Below are positions 46,499 to 58,759 of a stretch of DNA of 64,000 nucleotides, piece by piece. This DNA comes from Punica granatum. Taxonomy: Eukaryota > Streptophyta > Magnoliopsida > Myrtales > Lythraceae. The notes beneath the pieces were generated by a model. The model worked only from the letters and a program-made list of their open reading frames with translations. It did no database searches and was not told the origin of the DNA. The stretch lies in contig NC_045131.1 of assembly GCF_007655135.1 (NCBI RefSeq), positions 24,350,001 to 24,414,000 on the forward strand, given 5' to 3'. Numbering within the stretch: the first letter of the stretch is position 1; each line of letters begins with the position of its first letter. The position numbers were made by a program, and so were the translations under genes.

Positions 46499-48095
46499 AT
46501 GAAGTTCGGGAAGCTGTTGAAGCAGCAGATTCAGGAGACGTTGCCCGAGTGGCGCGAAATGTTCCTCGCATACAAGGAGTTGAAGAAGCTCGTGAGGCTG
46601 ATCTCGGCCTCCTCCCCTTCTTCCACCCACCCGGATGAGCACGGGCTCAGCAAGGGGGAGGCCGAGTTCATGTATCTGCTGAATCATGAGATCGAGAAGT
46701 TCAACGGGTTCTTCATGGAGAAGGAAGAGGACTTCATCATCAAGAATGCGGTCAGTTCTTTCTACCTCATAATTTCCTTTTGCGACTCTGTTCAGTGTGA
46801 CAAAATGGAAAGAGAATGACATATGAGGTACATTACTGACTCTATCGAGGATATGAATGGCCAATTAGTGCTACGGGGCGTTGTGTAGTTAGAGTTAGCC
46901 TTGGGGAATGTTTGTTGGATGAAGCATGGTTTGAGTAAGCCGAATCAACTCGGCCAGACAGAGTCGATTCCTGGGAAAACCGTGCTCCAGTTTGCTAACC
47001 ATTCAGGTGTAGCGTTACCGAACTTTTTCCAGCCGTATGGCCAGAGCCAGACCGTTCAAGGGTCCTTGGGACCATCATATTGGTAGACTCTTTTTAGAAG
47101 GGGCCCACCCGTTGGTTCGGGCCCAGGTCTAAAAAATTTCAGTGTTACGTGTGTGAGGAAATTGTGGTAAAAAGGTTAAGGGGGACCCGCATATCACTCA
47201 GGTTCTCACAAATATTATATTTTAATTTAGCGCGTGGTCATAAATCTACGACTTTGACCATAACTATATTTGTAACTATATGATTCGTTGGCTTGTCCCA
47301 TTTATTGTAATATCGGTCTTATCGAATGGATTTTTCCTCGGTATTGTACTCACTGATGTCAATTCGCGTCCGATCAATGTTGGGATAAAGAACTTGTTCT
47401 GACCCAAGGTTGGGTGTGTGTTGATGTATGTAGGAGTTGAAGCAGAGAATACAGAGGGTTGTTGGTACTTGGGGAGAACATGGAAGCCAGCCTTCAGAGA
47501 AACTCTACGAGGAGGAGATGGCTCGGATAAGAAAAGACATTGTCGATTTTCACGGCGAAATGATTCTTCTTATGAACTATAGCAACGTCAATTACACAGG
47601 TGCTACAACTCTATCTAATTTATCACCTGACTGATAATATTCTGATGATAAAAAGAAATAATGAACTGAGTGAATGATCACATTTGGATGAATAATCATA
47701 ACCTTTACTAACCAATGAGAAATGTAGGGTTGGTGAAAATTTTGAAGAAATACGACAAGCGGACAGGCGGAGTATTGCGCCTCCCCTTCATTCAGAAGGT
47801 TTTAGACCAACCATTCTTTACGACGGACCTCTTATCGGAGCTTGTCAAAGAATGTGAAATCATGATAGATGCTGTGTTCCCGGTTGAGGAGCGGGAGAAG
47901 GCCAGGGAACTGAGAGAGGCAGTATCCGTGGCTGATGAGGGAATATTTAGGAAAACGATTGCTGCGCTGATGACGATGCAGGAGATCAGGAGAGGGAGCT
48001 CTACATACAGTCACCACTCATTGCCACCCCTCAACTTACCCGAATCCTATCTATCCCAGTTCTTACAGCTCAATTCCCCGATCCCGATTCAGTAA
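46499..48095 (+). CDS. SPX-domain protein, SPX3-like
   Basis: Three exons (46499-46750, 47434-47599, 47728-48095) join in frame to 261 residues. The start is the first ATG after the TATA box and opens with [18 protein letters not shown], the classic SPX amino end. The SPX domain covers roughly residues 1-160. Its basic cluster [12 protein letters not shown] (about 143-154) belongs to the pocket that binds inositol pyrophosphates. The tail ends in [16 protein letters not shown], close to the SPX3 subgroup of plants. Proteins of this class hold PHR factors inactive when phosphate is ample. The exon 1 donor is GTCAGT, which is weak but canonical. The two P1BS motifs upstream fit a gene induced by low phosphate and acting in feedback. 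Confidence 0.92.
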
Positions 48096-49225
48096 TCAGA
48101 CTCATATGTGATTGTCACAGTTGTTTTACGGTTGTATCATTTGCGACTAGCGAGCTAATATCGAGTCGAGATGGAACGTAGTAGCTATAGATGAGAGAGG
48201 GCACTAATATTTCACATATGTTTGTTTGCATATCAAGTGATTGTCTGTCGTCGATGATCATCACGGTTCATGGGATAACTTGAAATTTAGTATATTTCAA
48301 TTTTAATTTTCAGAGGAACGAAATTATGTATGGCTCAACGCATTTTTCCATGCCCATGATTATGGCTTGCTTCTCTACCTCCTTCGACGATACCCAGTGC
48401 ATTGTTCTAAGGGGCCTCAACTGGCAATACGAACGAGACTAGGAAATAGTAAGTCGATTATACAAGACAATACAAGACTTAATAACACGAAGGACGTTCA
48501 GGTATGCTAGTCTAATACTTGGAAAGAGTTGATCTGGACCAAAGCAGATGACACACATCAACGTATCAATACTTCGGAGCAACCCCAAACACCAGCCGGC
48601 CACATTTTTCGAATGCCTTTTTTGTAACATATGTATATATATGAACTGGCCTCACAGCTAGTTAAGCTATCGGCTTAGCTCGAACCCACATCCTCGATCC
48701 TGCAACTAGAAATAACTGGCTGGCATCAGATGTAGATTCTCTGAACTGATGACATTCCCAAATCAAATCATAGACAGCCCCTAACACCATTCGACACCAT
48801 ATATAATTAAATTCCACATTCACGCCAAGAGCCAGAGTAAGACCATCTCGGATTAGTCCATAACTCAAGGACCACGTTATGTGAATCGTCAACTCGAGGC
48901 ATCCGTAGCATGTTCGCTGGCTGATCCAGTTGCTATGACTGTCCCAAAGGACACCACTCAACCTGGGTTTGCGATATAGGATCCCTAAGGGACGTTAATA
49001 ATAAGTCAAATCAAATTTATTTTTGCTTATCTTTTTCGGGTGTCCGCCATATTATCGGGAAGTCCAATAAGCCCTGCCTTGACTAGTCCAAATTCGAGCT
49101 TACTTGAGCATGGATTTTCTCCCTTCAATTTTCTTTCTGCTTGCTGAATAAGATTAAATCAATTAACATTTTGAGCGCCAATAGTAATACTACCTATTTT
49201 CTGAACCTGAGGCTGAGATTGAGAA
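48096..49225. other. Spacer between the two host genes
   Basis: The first 200 bases are probably the SPX 3' untranslated region. The rest has no recognised gene. Minus-strand frames near 48440-48960 lack a known domain. A retroelement remnant is possible but not shown. Confidence 0.35.
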
Positions 49226-49450
49226 TTGGGCCGGGCCATGGATCTATTTTTAAAAACACAAAAAGTAGAGGGACTTTTCCGTAACGAACCAAAGACAGAC
49301 CAAAAGTCCGGATGCGGCCAGGAACAGAGACCTCTCCTCTCCTCTCTCTCTTCTCCACTGCGGCTGCGTCGGCCTTACAGGAGGAGAGCTGGAGCTTCCC
49401 ATCCCTCCCTGCGGAAGTCTCGATTAGCCGGCGGCAGCGGCTCCCCCTCC

Positions 49451-51964
49451 GTAAGTCTCTTACGATTCTGCTCCGCTCTAATAATTCTCCTTGCTGCTAT
49501 CTCCATCTCCATGCCCAGCCCTGTCCTGTCCTGTTTCTTTGTTTCTTCCTCTGCCACCGAAGAAATAATCTGCAAGTGGACGGAGGGCGGATCTTTCGCA
49601 TCGCAACTGGGAATTTTTGGGTTCTGCTTCATCTTACATATAACTTTGATACAATACATGACAGCCATGCTTCGTCTTCTGTTCTGTTGTTTTATTGAGG
49701 TGGGCTTTTCCGAAAACGAAGAAAAGAACGAGCCAATTGCAAAATTTGTTGTGTGGGTTGGCTGGTAGTATGAATTAGAACTCCCTTTTCCTGCAGTTGG
49801 ACTGTGGCTTAGTTGGTGTGCAGTTTTCGCTGTAAACTGATGCGGAGAAACGGAGTTGTCTTTTTGCCCACCCAAGTCCCAGTTGAATAGATATCTTCAT
49901 TGTTTTATTCAATATATTCAGGTTGATAGACTAAATCAGATAGCTATACGAGTGAAAGAAAGCAGCCACAATTGCCCAATCCAACTGCAGAGGAAAGGAG
50001 CTCAGTCCTGTCTTTGAAATGGAGCTGCTTCAGTTTGGTGGTGTTTTTGAAATGGATGACTGTTGAAACAAGACGTGGGATACGACCTTGATTGGATCCC
50101 TTCATCAGGGTTATAAAATGGTCAGGGCCAGGGTGAGTTTAGGGGGAGCATGTGAGTGAACTTTGTTTGGGTGCTGTATAGATGATGGTTTTGTGTAAGT
50201 ATTTTTATTAGAAATTCGGGGTGTTGGGTTCAGATGAGGCCTCCTGATTTAACAAGAAAGCCTTACTTTGAGTCTCTAGTACCTTCATTTCCCTCTCCCT
50301 TGTGTTGCATATTCCTTGTTCTGGGCTTAGTCTGAGCGTGAACAATTGAGTATGATATCTTCCTTTAAATTGAGTGGGTAGCGTGCAATGGGTTTCCTGC
50401 TTCATTTGAATCGATCACTAGAATTGCAAGTGATAGCATCTTCTCTGTTGAGGGTATCAGTCTGGTAAAACCCTTGAAATTGGAAGATGTAAACTTTTTA
50501 TGTGGAACGCCTATGTAATTTCTGGCTTTTGATTTGCTTCAACTATAACCCTGAATTGCTTCTTGGGAAGAGGTTTAGCCTTGTGATGGAAAGCTTTGTC
50601 TGGACCAGGAGTTCCTAAATTCACCCTTTAATATTCTGCCCCCTTTCCCAATTGAACAATTGTAAAAGAAAACTCTGATTGCTTATTAGTTATTTTCGGT
50701 ATGTTCAGAGAGGGATAGTGGAGCCTTCACTTGACTGTAATTGAACTACTTGTATGTTCTTTGCATTATGAATCTATGATACAAATATTTGACATTATTG
50801 TTGCTCACCTTTCTCTGTGGGGTTTTTTTTTTTTTTTTGGGGGGGGGGGGGGTACCCTTTCAAATGCTCTGCTATCTGTTTTACACAATAGATTCACTGA
50901 CATATGCACAAGAATGTACAATAGTAAAAGAAGACTTTGTTTGCTTCTTAGTTGTTTTCGGTATGTCTAGAGAGGGATAGTAGAGTCTTCACTTGAATGC
51001 AATTGAAGGCTGTGTATGGTCCGTGCATTGTGACTCAAACATTTGACATTATTGTTGTTCACCTTTCTTTGCTTTTGGTTCGTCTTTGGGTACCTATGGC
51101 CCTTGCATTGTGACACAAACATTTGAGATTACTGTTGTTCACCTTTCTTTGCTTGCGGTTTGTCTTTGGGTACCTCCTGAATGCTCTGCTACCTGTTTTT
51201 CTTAATAGATGTGCATATATATGCACAAGAATATACGCCCATGTTGCTTTCTAGGTTTACTCGATAAATATGTGATATATTTTTCCAAAGACCAGTCACT
51301 GTAATCAGCAGACAATGGTTTTTTAGCACAATCAGGTGAAGGCGTTAGAATTATTTTACTGTCCAAGACCAGACAGTTGAAGAAAGAAAAAGGTTTAGTT
51401 TGGAGCTGCTGATAGCCTGATAAATCGAAGTATACTTGTTTTGGCATTAATTTTCAGAGGCTCACCTGTAGTATAGCTACACAAGATAGAAATTGGATTT
51501 GATGTGATGTAATGTCTTAAGGCTTGGTTTTACTGCATATGGCTATTTTCTAGCTCATTGATTGAAGTTAAATAAATCAAGTGGAACTAGTCATCATCAA
51601 TTTTAGGTACATATGCATGCTGATTAGAATTATTCCTTCACATTATTGTCTTTGAGCTTTGATTTTCTAACCTTCATTAATCGAACTGTGAGAAATAAAT
51701 AGAATTATATATATCTGAATGTAAGTATTCTGTCTAGACTTGTGCTTGTTATTTCGAGTCGGGCATTGCTTGAAGTGTTTCCATTTCCAGAATTGTGCCT
51801 CTTTATATCAGATTCAGGTAGATTTTAATTTAGAATGCAGTTTATGATCTCATTCATCATGGATTTCACAACTTTAATGGAAATGTTCTCCTCATAGCAG
51901 ATATCTTTTGCCTTTCCTTTCTGTTTGCTTTTCCTGACTATAAACTTCTGAACTAATTTTGCAG
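49451..51964 (+). other. Intron in the 5' leader of the membrane-protein gene
   Basis: A CT-rich GC-rich leader exon ends …CCCTCC before GTAAGT at 49451. The acceptor TTTTGCAG ends at 51964, 64 bases before the start codon. Its overlapping frames lack known domains. The intron holds a T-run followed by a G-run (about 50823-50852) and a tandem duplication (about 50650-51180). A long leader intron is common in plant housekeeping genes. The splice is inferred from the borders. Confidence 0.6.
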
Positions 51965-52028
51965 GCTGAGGACTGAGCTGCTTATAGTCAAAGCATTTGA
52001 AGTTTTAATTCAATCTTGACAAAAAGGA

Positions 52029-53009
52029 ATGGCATTCTCTGCTAGAGTCTTGTCCACCATGTCAAGTATAACTTTCAACCAAAAGCATTCTCAGAATATC
52101 AAATCTATAAGGCACCCAAATGTGCTTCATTTTCGCAGTAAACAGTACGGTGTCTACTGCAAGAGTCCCCCATGGGAACCATCACCGGTGACCTATTCTC
52201 CTACCAATGATACCACCACTACAATTTTGGCTGAAGCTCCAAACATATTTGAAACTCTAAGCTCCGAGAGCACTGCTGAAGCCCCCCGAGCAAACAGTGC
52301 AGAGCTTGCCCCATCTAGTAAAGCGCAATCTGTGTTGCAGGATATGTTTCTAAAGTGGCCAATGTGGCTTCTGGGGCCTGCTCTTCTCCTCACAACAGGC
52401 ATGATTCCCACTTTGTGGCTACCTCTGTCTACCATTTTTCTCGGCCCCAACATAGCAAGCTTACTCTCATTGGTCGGGCTTGATTGCATATTCAACCTTG
52501 GGGCGACCCTTTTTCTTCTAATGGCCGATTCCAATGCCAGACCAAAGCTTGTGACACAAACCCACCACAGCGAGGCTCCCTTCAGCTATCAGTTCTGGAA
52601 CTTGGTAGCTGCAACGGCTGGCTTTCTCACTCCCATGCTGATGCTATTCGGGTCACAAAAGGGCTCCTTCCTCCAACCTCAGATGAGCTTTATCTCGTTT
52701 GCAGTTCTCCTGGGCCCGTACTTCTTGCTGTTGTCTGTGCAGGTTCTCACAGAGATGCTCACGTGGCACTGGCAGTCCCCTGTTTGGCTCGTGACACCTG
52801 TCATCTACGAGGCCTACCGGGTTTTGCAGCTGATGAGGGCATTGAAGCTTGGGGCAGAGATGACTTCCCCCGCGTGGATTATGCATACTGTCAGGGGGCT
52901 CGTTTGTTGGTGGGTCTTCATTCTCGGAGTGCAGCTCATGAGGGTGGCTTGGTTTGCTGGTTTCTCTGTCCGCAAACATGAGCAAGAACGAGGCCCTGTC
53001 AATGGTTGA
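52029..53009 (+). CDS. Plastid-type multi-pass membrane protein (unknown function)
   Basis: A single coding exon encodes 326 residues. The first 50 or so residues are rich in Ser, Asn, Lys and Arg with few acidic residues, like a chloroplast transit peptide. A Ser/Thr/Ala-rich linker runs to about 105. At least five hydrophobic spans follow, near 112-133, 143-165, 190-207, 218-240 and 287-308. A Trp-rich loop (EMLTWHWQSPVWLVTP, about 242-257) and the following YEAYRVLQLMRALKLG look conserved in style. I believe it is one of the plant-wide uncharacterised membrane families (DUF7733-like), but that label is from memory of the pattern. No enzyme motif is seen. The upstream leader exon and intron mark it as a transcribed host gene. 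Confidence 0.8.
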   Translation: MAFSARVLSTMSSITFNQKHSQNIKSIRHPNVLHFRSKQYGVYCKSPPWEPSPVTYSPTNDTTTTILAEAPNIFETLSSESTAEAPRANSAELAPSSKAQSVLQDMFLKWPMWLLGPALLLTTGMIPTLWLPLSTIFLGPNIASLLSLVGLDCIFNLGATLFLLMADSNARPKLVTQTHHSEAPFSYQFWNLVAATAGFLTPMLMLFGSQKGSFLQPQMSFISFAVLLGPYFLLLSVQVLTEMLTWHWQSPVWLVTPVIYEAYRVLQLMRALKLGAEMTSPAWIMHTVRGLVCWWVFILGVQLMRVAWFAGFSVRKHEQERGPVNG

Positions 53010-53386
53010 TGAGCAAGAACCACAAACTTGACATGTGACACGGGTGTTATGTGGGGGTAATAACATGGGATTGTAGGATATATGTAAATGAATGTCAAGT
53101 TATAGTAGCTTTTGTGTTAAGGTAATTTTTTTTTTGGTGTGAGACCTAGTATCCGAAAGCACAATTGGATCTCATTTAATCTAGTCGAGCTAGGTCGACC
53201 CATTAAAGAATAAAATTTTCCCAGCGTGAATTTTCTGCATTTATAAGGATTCGAACTTGAGACTTTATTTAAGTGAAATAAGTGTCGAACCGTTTGAATT
53301 AATTCATATTGATTGTGGTAACAGTAATTTGATTGATATAGAATAATGTAACATGTCCCTCAAGGATTCTGATATAGTAAAATCAA
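53010..53386. other. 3' region of the membrane-protein gene and spacer
   Basis: The first 100 or so bases after the stop are likely the 3' untranslated region. Beyond about 53130 the sequence is AT-rich with no gene. Confidence 0.35.
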
Positions 53387-53536
53387 TATATTCCGTGAGG
53401 GCTTATACGTCTTAGCCCATGAAGGGAAAACATATGCTCCCTTAACATGCTAACATTATCATATATTCTGTGAGGGCTTATAGGTCTTATCCCATGAAGG
53501 GAAAACACATGCTCCCTGAACATGTTAACATGATAT
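53387..53536. repeat. 75-bp tandem duplication
   Basis: Two direct copies, 53387-53461 and 53462-53536, share TGAGGGCTTATANGTCTTA, CCCATGAAGGGAAAACA and ATGCTCCCT with only a few differences. It lies outside the copia element that begins at 53916. No coding role is seen. Confidence 0.75.
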
Positions 53537-53915
53537 TGATAATGCGGAAGAGGGATTGCCTTGCAATGGCACTCAAGATTACTTAGACTCAATAGGGATT
53601 AAATCAAATAAATTGAACGATCTGTGCATATGCGTAGATTAGAATTGTTTGGAACACAAAATGATTGATGATTCATATTGGCTATGCCATATAAGTACCA
53701 TAACACTTTGTGACCCAGCTCTCTAACTCTGTAATCTCAACCTTCCAATTGACACAGAGTTTCTCTATTCTTCTAATGACACACGAGGCTGTACCTCGCT
53801 GGGTTGAGACTTGAAGGCGTATACAATAGTGAGTACATATATATATATATATATATACACACACATACACACATATAATATACATACAAATATTTTCCAT
53901 ATTACGTTCATAGAG

Positions 53916-54361
53916 TGTTAGAATTGAATTCCTGATTTCTGATCGCACATCTTGAATATGTAGAGATTTCGATGAACTAGAAGAGTACCAAAATTCATAG
54001 CGTGGATCGATTGGGGTTTGTGGTCTTCGAAGCCAATACGTTAAGATCATGGGTTATATGATTCTCTGAGTAATGGGGCCTCAAGATATCTCTCTATTTA
54101 ACGTACGCCTTGAGGATCATAAACCCTCATATTGCACTTTAATGCTCAAAGTTTACGTAATTCTAATTCTGCTCATCCTAGAATTATTAATTACCCTTTT
54201 ATGGTATGTGCACATTGATTCCCGTATTTCACCGAAATATCGGATAGGCCCATTACCTTAAACCTTATTAGATCACTTAATCGGGCCTATTAATAGGATA
54301 ACGCATAATACATAACGATTAATAAATATGTTGGGCCACGTCATTGAAATAAAATTCAACA
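53916..54361 (-). repeat. Copia 2 3' LTR
   Basis: Bounded on the plus strand by TGTTAGAATTG and AAATTCAACA. It shares many blocks with 60423-60842, including CATTACCTTAAACCTTA and AACGCATAATACATAA. The divergence is clearly higher than between the LTRs of the first copia element, so this insertion is older. Confidence 0.8.
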
Positions 54362-54758
54362 ATCTCCTACTTAGACCGACATATATACTCGTAGAGTCAT
54401 GTATTACAATGTGCCTTATGAGTACTCTTAATTTATTATCCTAACAAACATCTCAAACAATCCGGTCCATTGAACATATAAACATAGGACCAAAGCGATC
54501 TTAGCGACACATTTATCATGGCTAGATCCATCAATAATCACGTCTATTAATATATCCAATGACATATATCAAATATAGGTGTGCAACATGGAAATTATAT
54601 GCAATGTGATCCAAACATGTCTATTTAAAATTGGTCCACTATATTCTTTGGTGAGATCAAATAATATTGAATTCAGAATGAAATGCCCTAATAAACATTC
54701 TCCTGAATAGACCATAATGTACTAGCACAATCGAATAGCATCAAAATAATACCACTCA

Positions 54759-57700
54759 CTAAACCATAGTATCCGCACTAGACATAACCCCCATACAAGC
54801 TATGTGCCCGTGAAAGACTAAGAGTGGTAAACCTTTAGTGAACAGATCTACAACAATATTAGTTGCACCTATAAGTTTTATAGATAGTTGTCCACTCTGA
54901 ATTCTTTCTTTAACAGGTAGGAACTTGATGTTGATATGCTTAGACTTTTGAAGAGCTCTTAATGTTATTGGAATATGAGATTGCAGAGTTATTGTCACAT
55001 AATAACTGCAGTGGTCTTTCAATGCCATCTGAAATTCGCAGCCTTGTAATAAAATTTCGCAACCATATCCCATGATTGGATGCCTCATAATAGGCTATGA
55101 ACTCTGTCTCCAAGGTCGAAGTGGTTATACGCGTCTGCTTAGCACTCTGCCAGGAAATGACTCCTCCAGCCATCAGATAAACATAGCCAAACATGAATGT
55201 CCAACTGTCTTGGCATCTAGCGAAATCAGAATCAGAATACCCAATGATTTCTAGCTGATCTGATTTTCGATAAGTGAGCATGTAATACTTAGTTCTCTGA
55301 AAATACTGCATAACTTGTTGGCTGCTTTCCAATGATCCACACCTGGATTACCCAAGTACCTCCCCAACATCTCAACTATGTACCCAATGTCCGGACGCGT
55401 ACTTATCTGCTCATACATCAGACTTCCCACTGCAGATGCATAGGGAATCTTCTGCATCTCTTTCTTTTCAAACTCATTCTTAGGGCACTGGATGAGAGTA
55501 AACTTGTCTCCTTTAGCAACAAGGCTATCTCCTGGTCTGCAATTCTTCATGTCGAATCCCATCAAAACATTTTCGATATAGCTCTTGTGATAATCCTAGA
55601 ATACCTCGAGAACTATCTTGATGTATCTGGATCCCTAATACAAAAGAGGCGTCCCCAAGATCTTTCATTTCAAATTTCCCCAATAGAAATCTCTTAGTTT
55701 CGTGCAATAAGCCTATATCGTTAGATGTCAGTAATATGTCATCGACATACAGAACCAGGAAAATGTACTTGCTTCTGCTGAACCTATGGTACACGCATTC
55801 ATCAACTGCATTTATCTCAAAACTAAATGAGATAATCACTTGATGAAAATTGTGATACCATTGACGGGGACGCCTGCTTTAGCCCATAGATGGATTTCTT
55901 TAGTTTGCAAACCATATTCTTCGGGTCTCTCGACACAAATTATTTTGATTGCACCATATAAATTGTTTCATCAATGTCACCATTGAGAAACATTGTCTTT
56001 ACGTCCATCTGATGCAGCTCAAGATCGAAATAAGCCACAAGTGCCATTATAATCCTAAAAGATTCTTTCGAGGAAACCAGAGAGACAGTCTCTTTATAGT
56101 CAATGTCTTCCTTCCGAGTAAAGCCTTTGGCAACAAGACGAGGCTTATATCTTTCCACATTACCCTTTGAATCCTTCTTGGTCTTAAATACCCATTTGCA
56201 ACCAATGGGCTTCACACCTTCAGGTAACGGGACAAGATCCCAAACATCATTGTTAGCCACAGACTCCATCTCTTCATTCACGGCGTCGATCCACTTATGA
56301 GATTTAAGGCTTTGCATGGCTTGGTGGAAGTTGATTGGGTCATCTTCCATCAATCCAATATCAACCCCATGCTCCTGAGGAAATGCAATGTAATAATTCG
56401 GAATTGCACTTCTCCTCTCTCGAGTGGATCTCCTTAATGGCACATGTTCTTAAGGCTATTGAGTTTGTTCTTTTGGAACCTCTTGCGGTTGATCGGGGAG
56501 CATCTCAATGTTGTCTTGCGTTTCTGGATTCGTTGCTTGATCAATATCAAAAGCAATAACTGCAGGAAGAGAAACGAATTCCTTTTCAAAGACAACATCC
56601 TTAACCTTACATCTCCTCTCCAAAATTTAATATCCTCAAAGAATTAGGCATTTCTTGTCTCAAAGAATGACCTCGTAGTGGGATCATAAAACTTGTAATC
56701 CCCGGACCTTTCAGAGTAGCCAACAAAATAACAACTAATCGTTCGGGAGTCTAATTTTTTTTCATTTGGCCTATAGGCCTTGCTTCAGCTAGACAACCCC
56801 ACATGTGCAAATGCATTAAGCTAGGGTTTTTGCTCATCCAAAGTTCATATGGGGTTTTCAATACTACTTTAGACGGCACTATATTAAGTAAGTAAGTTGT
56901 GGTCTTTAGTGCCTCTGGCCAGAGGGAATTCGGTAAGGTAGAATGACCAATCATGCTCCTCACCATATCCTTAAGTGTCTTATTTCTTCTCTCAGTTGCT
57001 AGGACTATCTAGCATAGTATACTGTAGGACGATGCCACATTCCTTTAGGAATATAACAAAAGGTCATGGACGTCGTTCACCTGATCTGTCATATTTGCCG
57101 TAATATTTACCACCACGATCTAACCTGACAACTTTAATCTTCTTACCAAGTTGGTTTTCAACTTTGGCCTTATAAGACTTGAACACGTCCAATGCTTGAG
57201 ACTTCTCACTAATTAGATATATGTACCCATAGTGAGAGTAATCATCTGTGAATGAAATAAAATATTGTTGACCATTCCAAGCAGCCATAGGGAAAGGTCC
57301 ACAAATGTTTGTATGTATAAGTTCTAAGACGTTTGAACTTCGGTTAGCATCTAATCTCCTTATATTTGTATGTTTTCCCTTTATGCACTCAATGCAAACC
57401 TCAAAATTTGCCAAATTGGGAATATTGAGAATTCCTTCTGACACAAGTCTCTTTATCCATTGTTTGGATGTGTGACCTAAACGCTTGTGCCATAAAGTGG
57501 CAGAATTGTCGTTAATTAATTTACGCTTTGTACCACGCGAACTTGTATGCAAGGATTCATTAAATGAGGCAACAATATCAAGCATATAAAGGTTATTATA
57601 ACCAGTTAAGGAACCGGCGCCGATAATATTTGAACCAAGAAAAGACTGAACTGACTATTTCCAAATGAACAAGAGTAACCAGATTTGTCCAATACAGAAA

Positions 57701-58759
57701 TGGAAACCAAATTCAATCTAAAAAATGGTACAACAAAAGTCTCCATTAGGTCCAACTAATAACAGTCCTTAATAATAATTAAATGTGCCAATGGCCTCAA
57801 CCTCAACTGATTTGCCATCGCCCACATAGATGAATCTGTCAGCATCACTTGGCGCTTGGCAGCTCAAACATCCTTACGTGAGTAGTAGCTCATGAGTCTA
57901 TGCACCAAGTGTGTTTAGGTACCAAAGTTAAATTAACATCAGAACAAATCAAAGTGAGAAATGTACCTTTCTTAACACGCTAAGCATGATACTTGGTATA
58001 GTTCTCTACTCTTCTTGCAAAAGTAACAAGTATTGGCATCCTGTTCCTTAGGCTTCTTTAATGGCTGTGGTGCACCTGCAACTTCCATGACCTTTTTCCT
58101 TTTATTGTTATTGTCTTTATAGGACGATGCCAAATGAGCACTCTCTGTCTTATCTTGCTTCAACATGTCCTCATCTTGCATACAATTGGAAATGAGCTCA
58201 TTGAGACTCCATTTATCCTTTGACAGTTATAACTGACCTTAAACTGATTGAACTGTGCAGGGAGGGAGATCAAAACCAAATGCGCAATGATGTCATTTGT
58301 CAGATCTAACTTTAGTGCCTTAACCTTGGAAGCAAGATTGGACATCTCCATGATGTACTCCCTTATGTTCCCCTTGCCCTTATACCTCATTGAGACGAGA
58401 TTCACCAAAAGTGTCTAGCCTAAGCCTTTTTTGTTTCTTTCGAAATGCTTCTTGATGGCAGAGAGGAACGATTTGGCATTAGTCTCTTCAGACATAGCGC
58501 CCCTGAAACTTTCTGGAATGAATCGCTTCATGATCATCATACTCAGGCGACTGGACCTTTCCCATCGCTCAAATTCCCTTTTCTCCTCAAAGGAAATTAC
58601 AACCGTAAGATCAGTAAGCTGATCCATCCGGAGTGCCGAGTCTAGATCCATGCAACCAAGAACGATCTGAACGTTTTCCTTCCAGTCGTTAAAGTTTATC
58701 CCATTCAACAAAGGAATGGAACTAAGTGCAACATTCACAGAGATGACAGAAGTATTCAC
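54759..58759 (-). pseudogene. Copia 2 gag-pol polyprotein, broken
   Basis: Reading down the minus strand, Gag starts at 58759 (LNGINFNDW) and continues in a second frame (KGKGNIREYIMEMSNLASK, 58408-58160). A damaged zinc knuckle (CYFCKK…) follows near 58000. The protease region near 57930 has a stop inside its active-site motif. Integrase (57585-57064) keeps HKRLGH and CIEC, but the first acidic residue of the triad reads Asn (IHTNICGPF). The third, in ERRNK, is near 56975. RT (56443-55525) keeps an intact YVDD (about 55755), and RNase H ends near 54760. At least six frame breaks separate these parts. It is non-functional. Confidence 0.85.

Noticed and set aside
46361..46864. Minus-strand 167-codon frame over SPX exon 1
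   Set aside because: It is antisense to a clear SPX exon and has no recognisable domain.
49226..49768. A 180-codon protein at the leader of the membrane-protein gene
   Set aside because: The frame crosses a good splice donor (GTAAGT at 49451) and has no domain, so it is better read as leader exon plus intron.
52484..53066. Alternative frames under the membrane-protein gene on both strands
   Set aside because: The 326-residue frame has a transit-like start and membrane spans. The others are shadows.
53387..53536. CRISPR-like direct repeats
   Set aside because: There are only two long copies with no spacers, in plant DNA.
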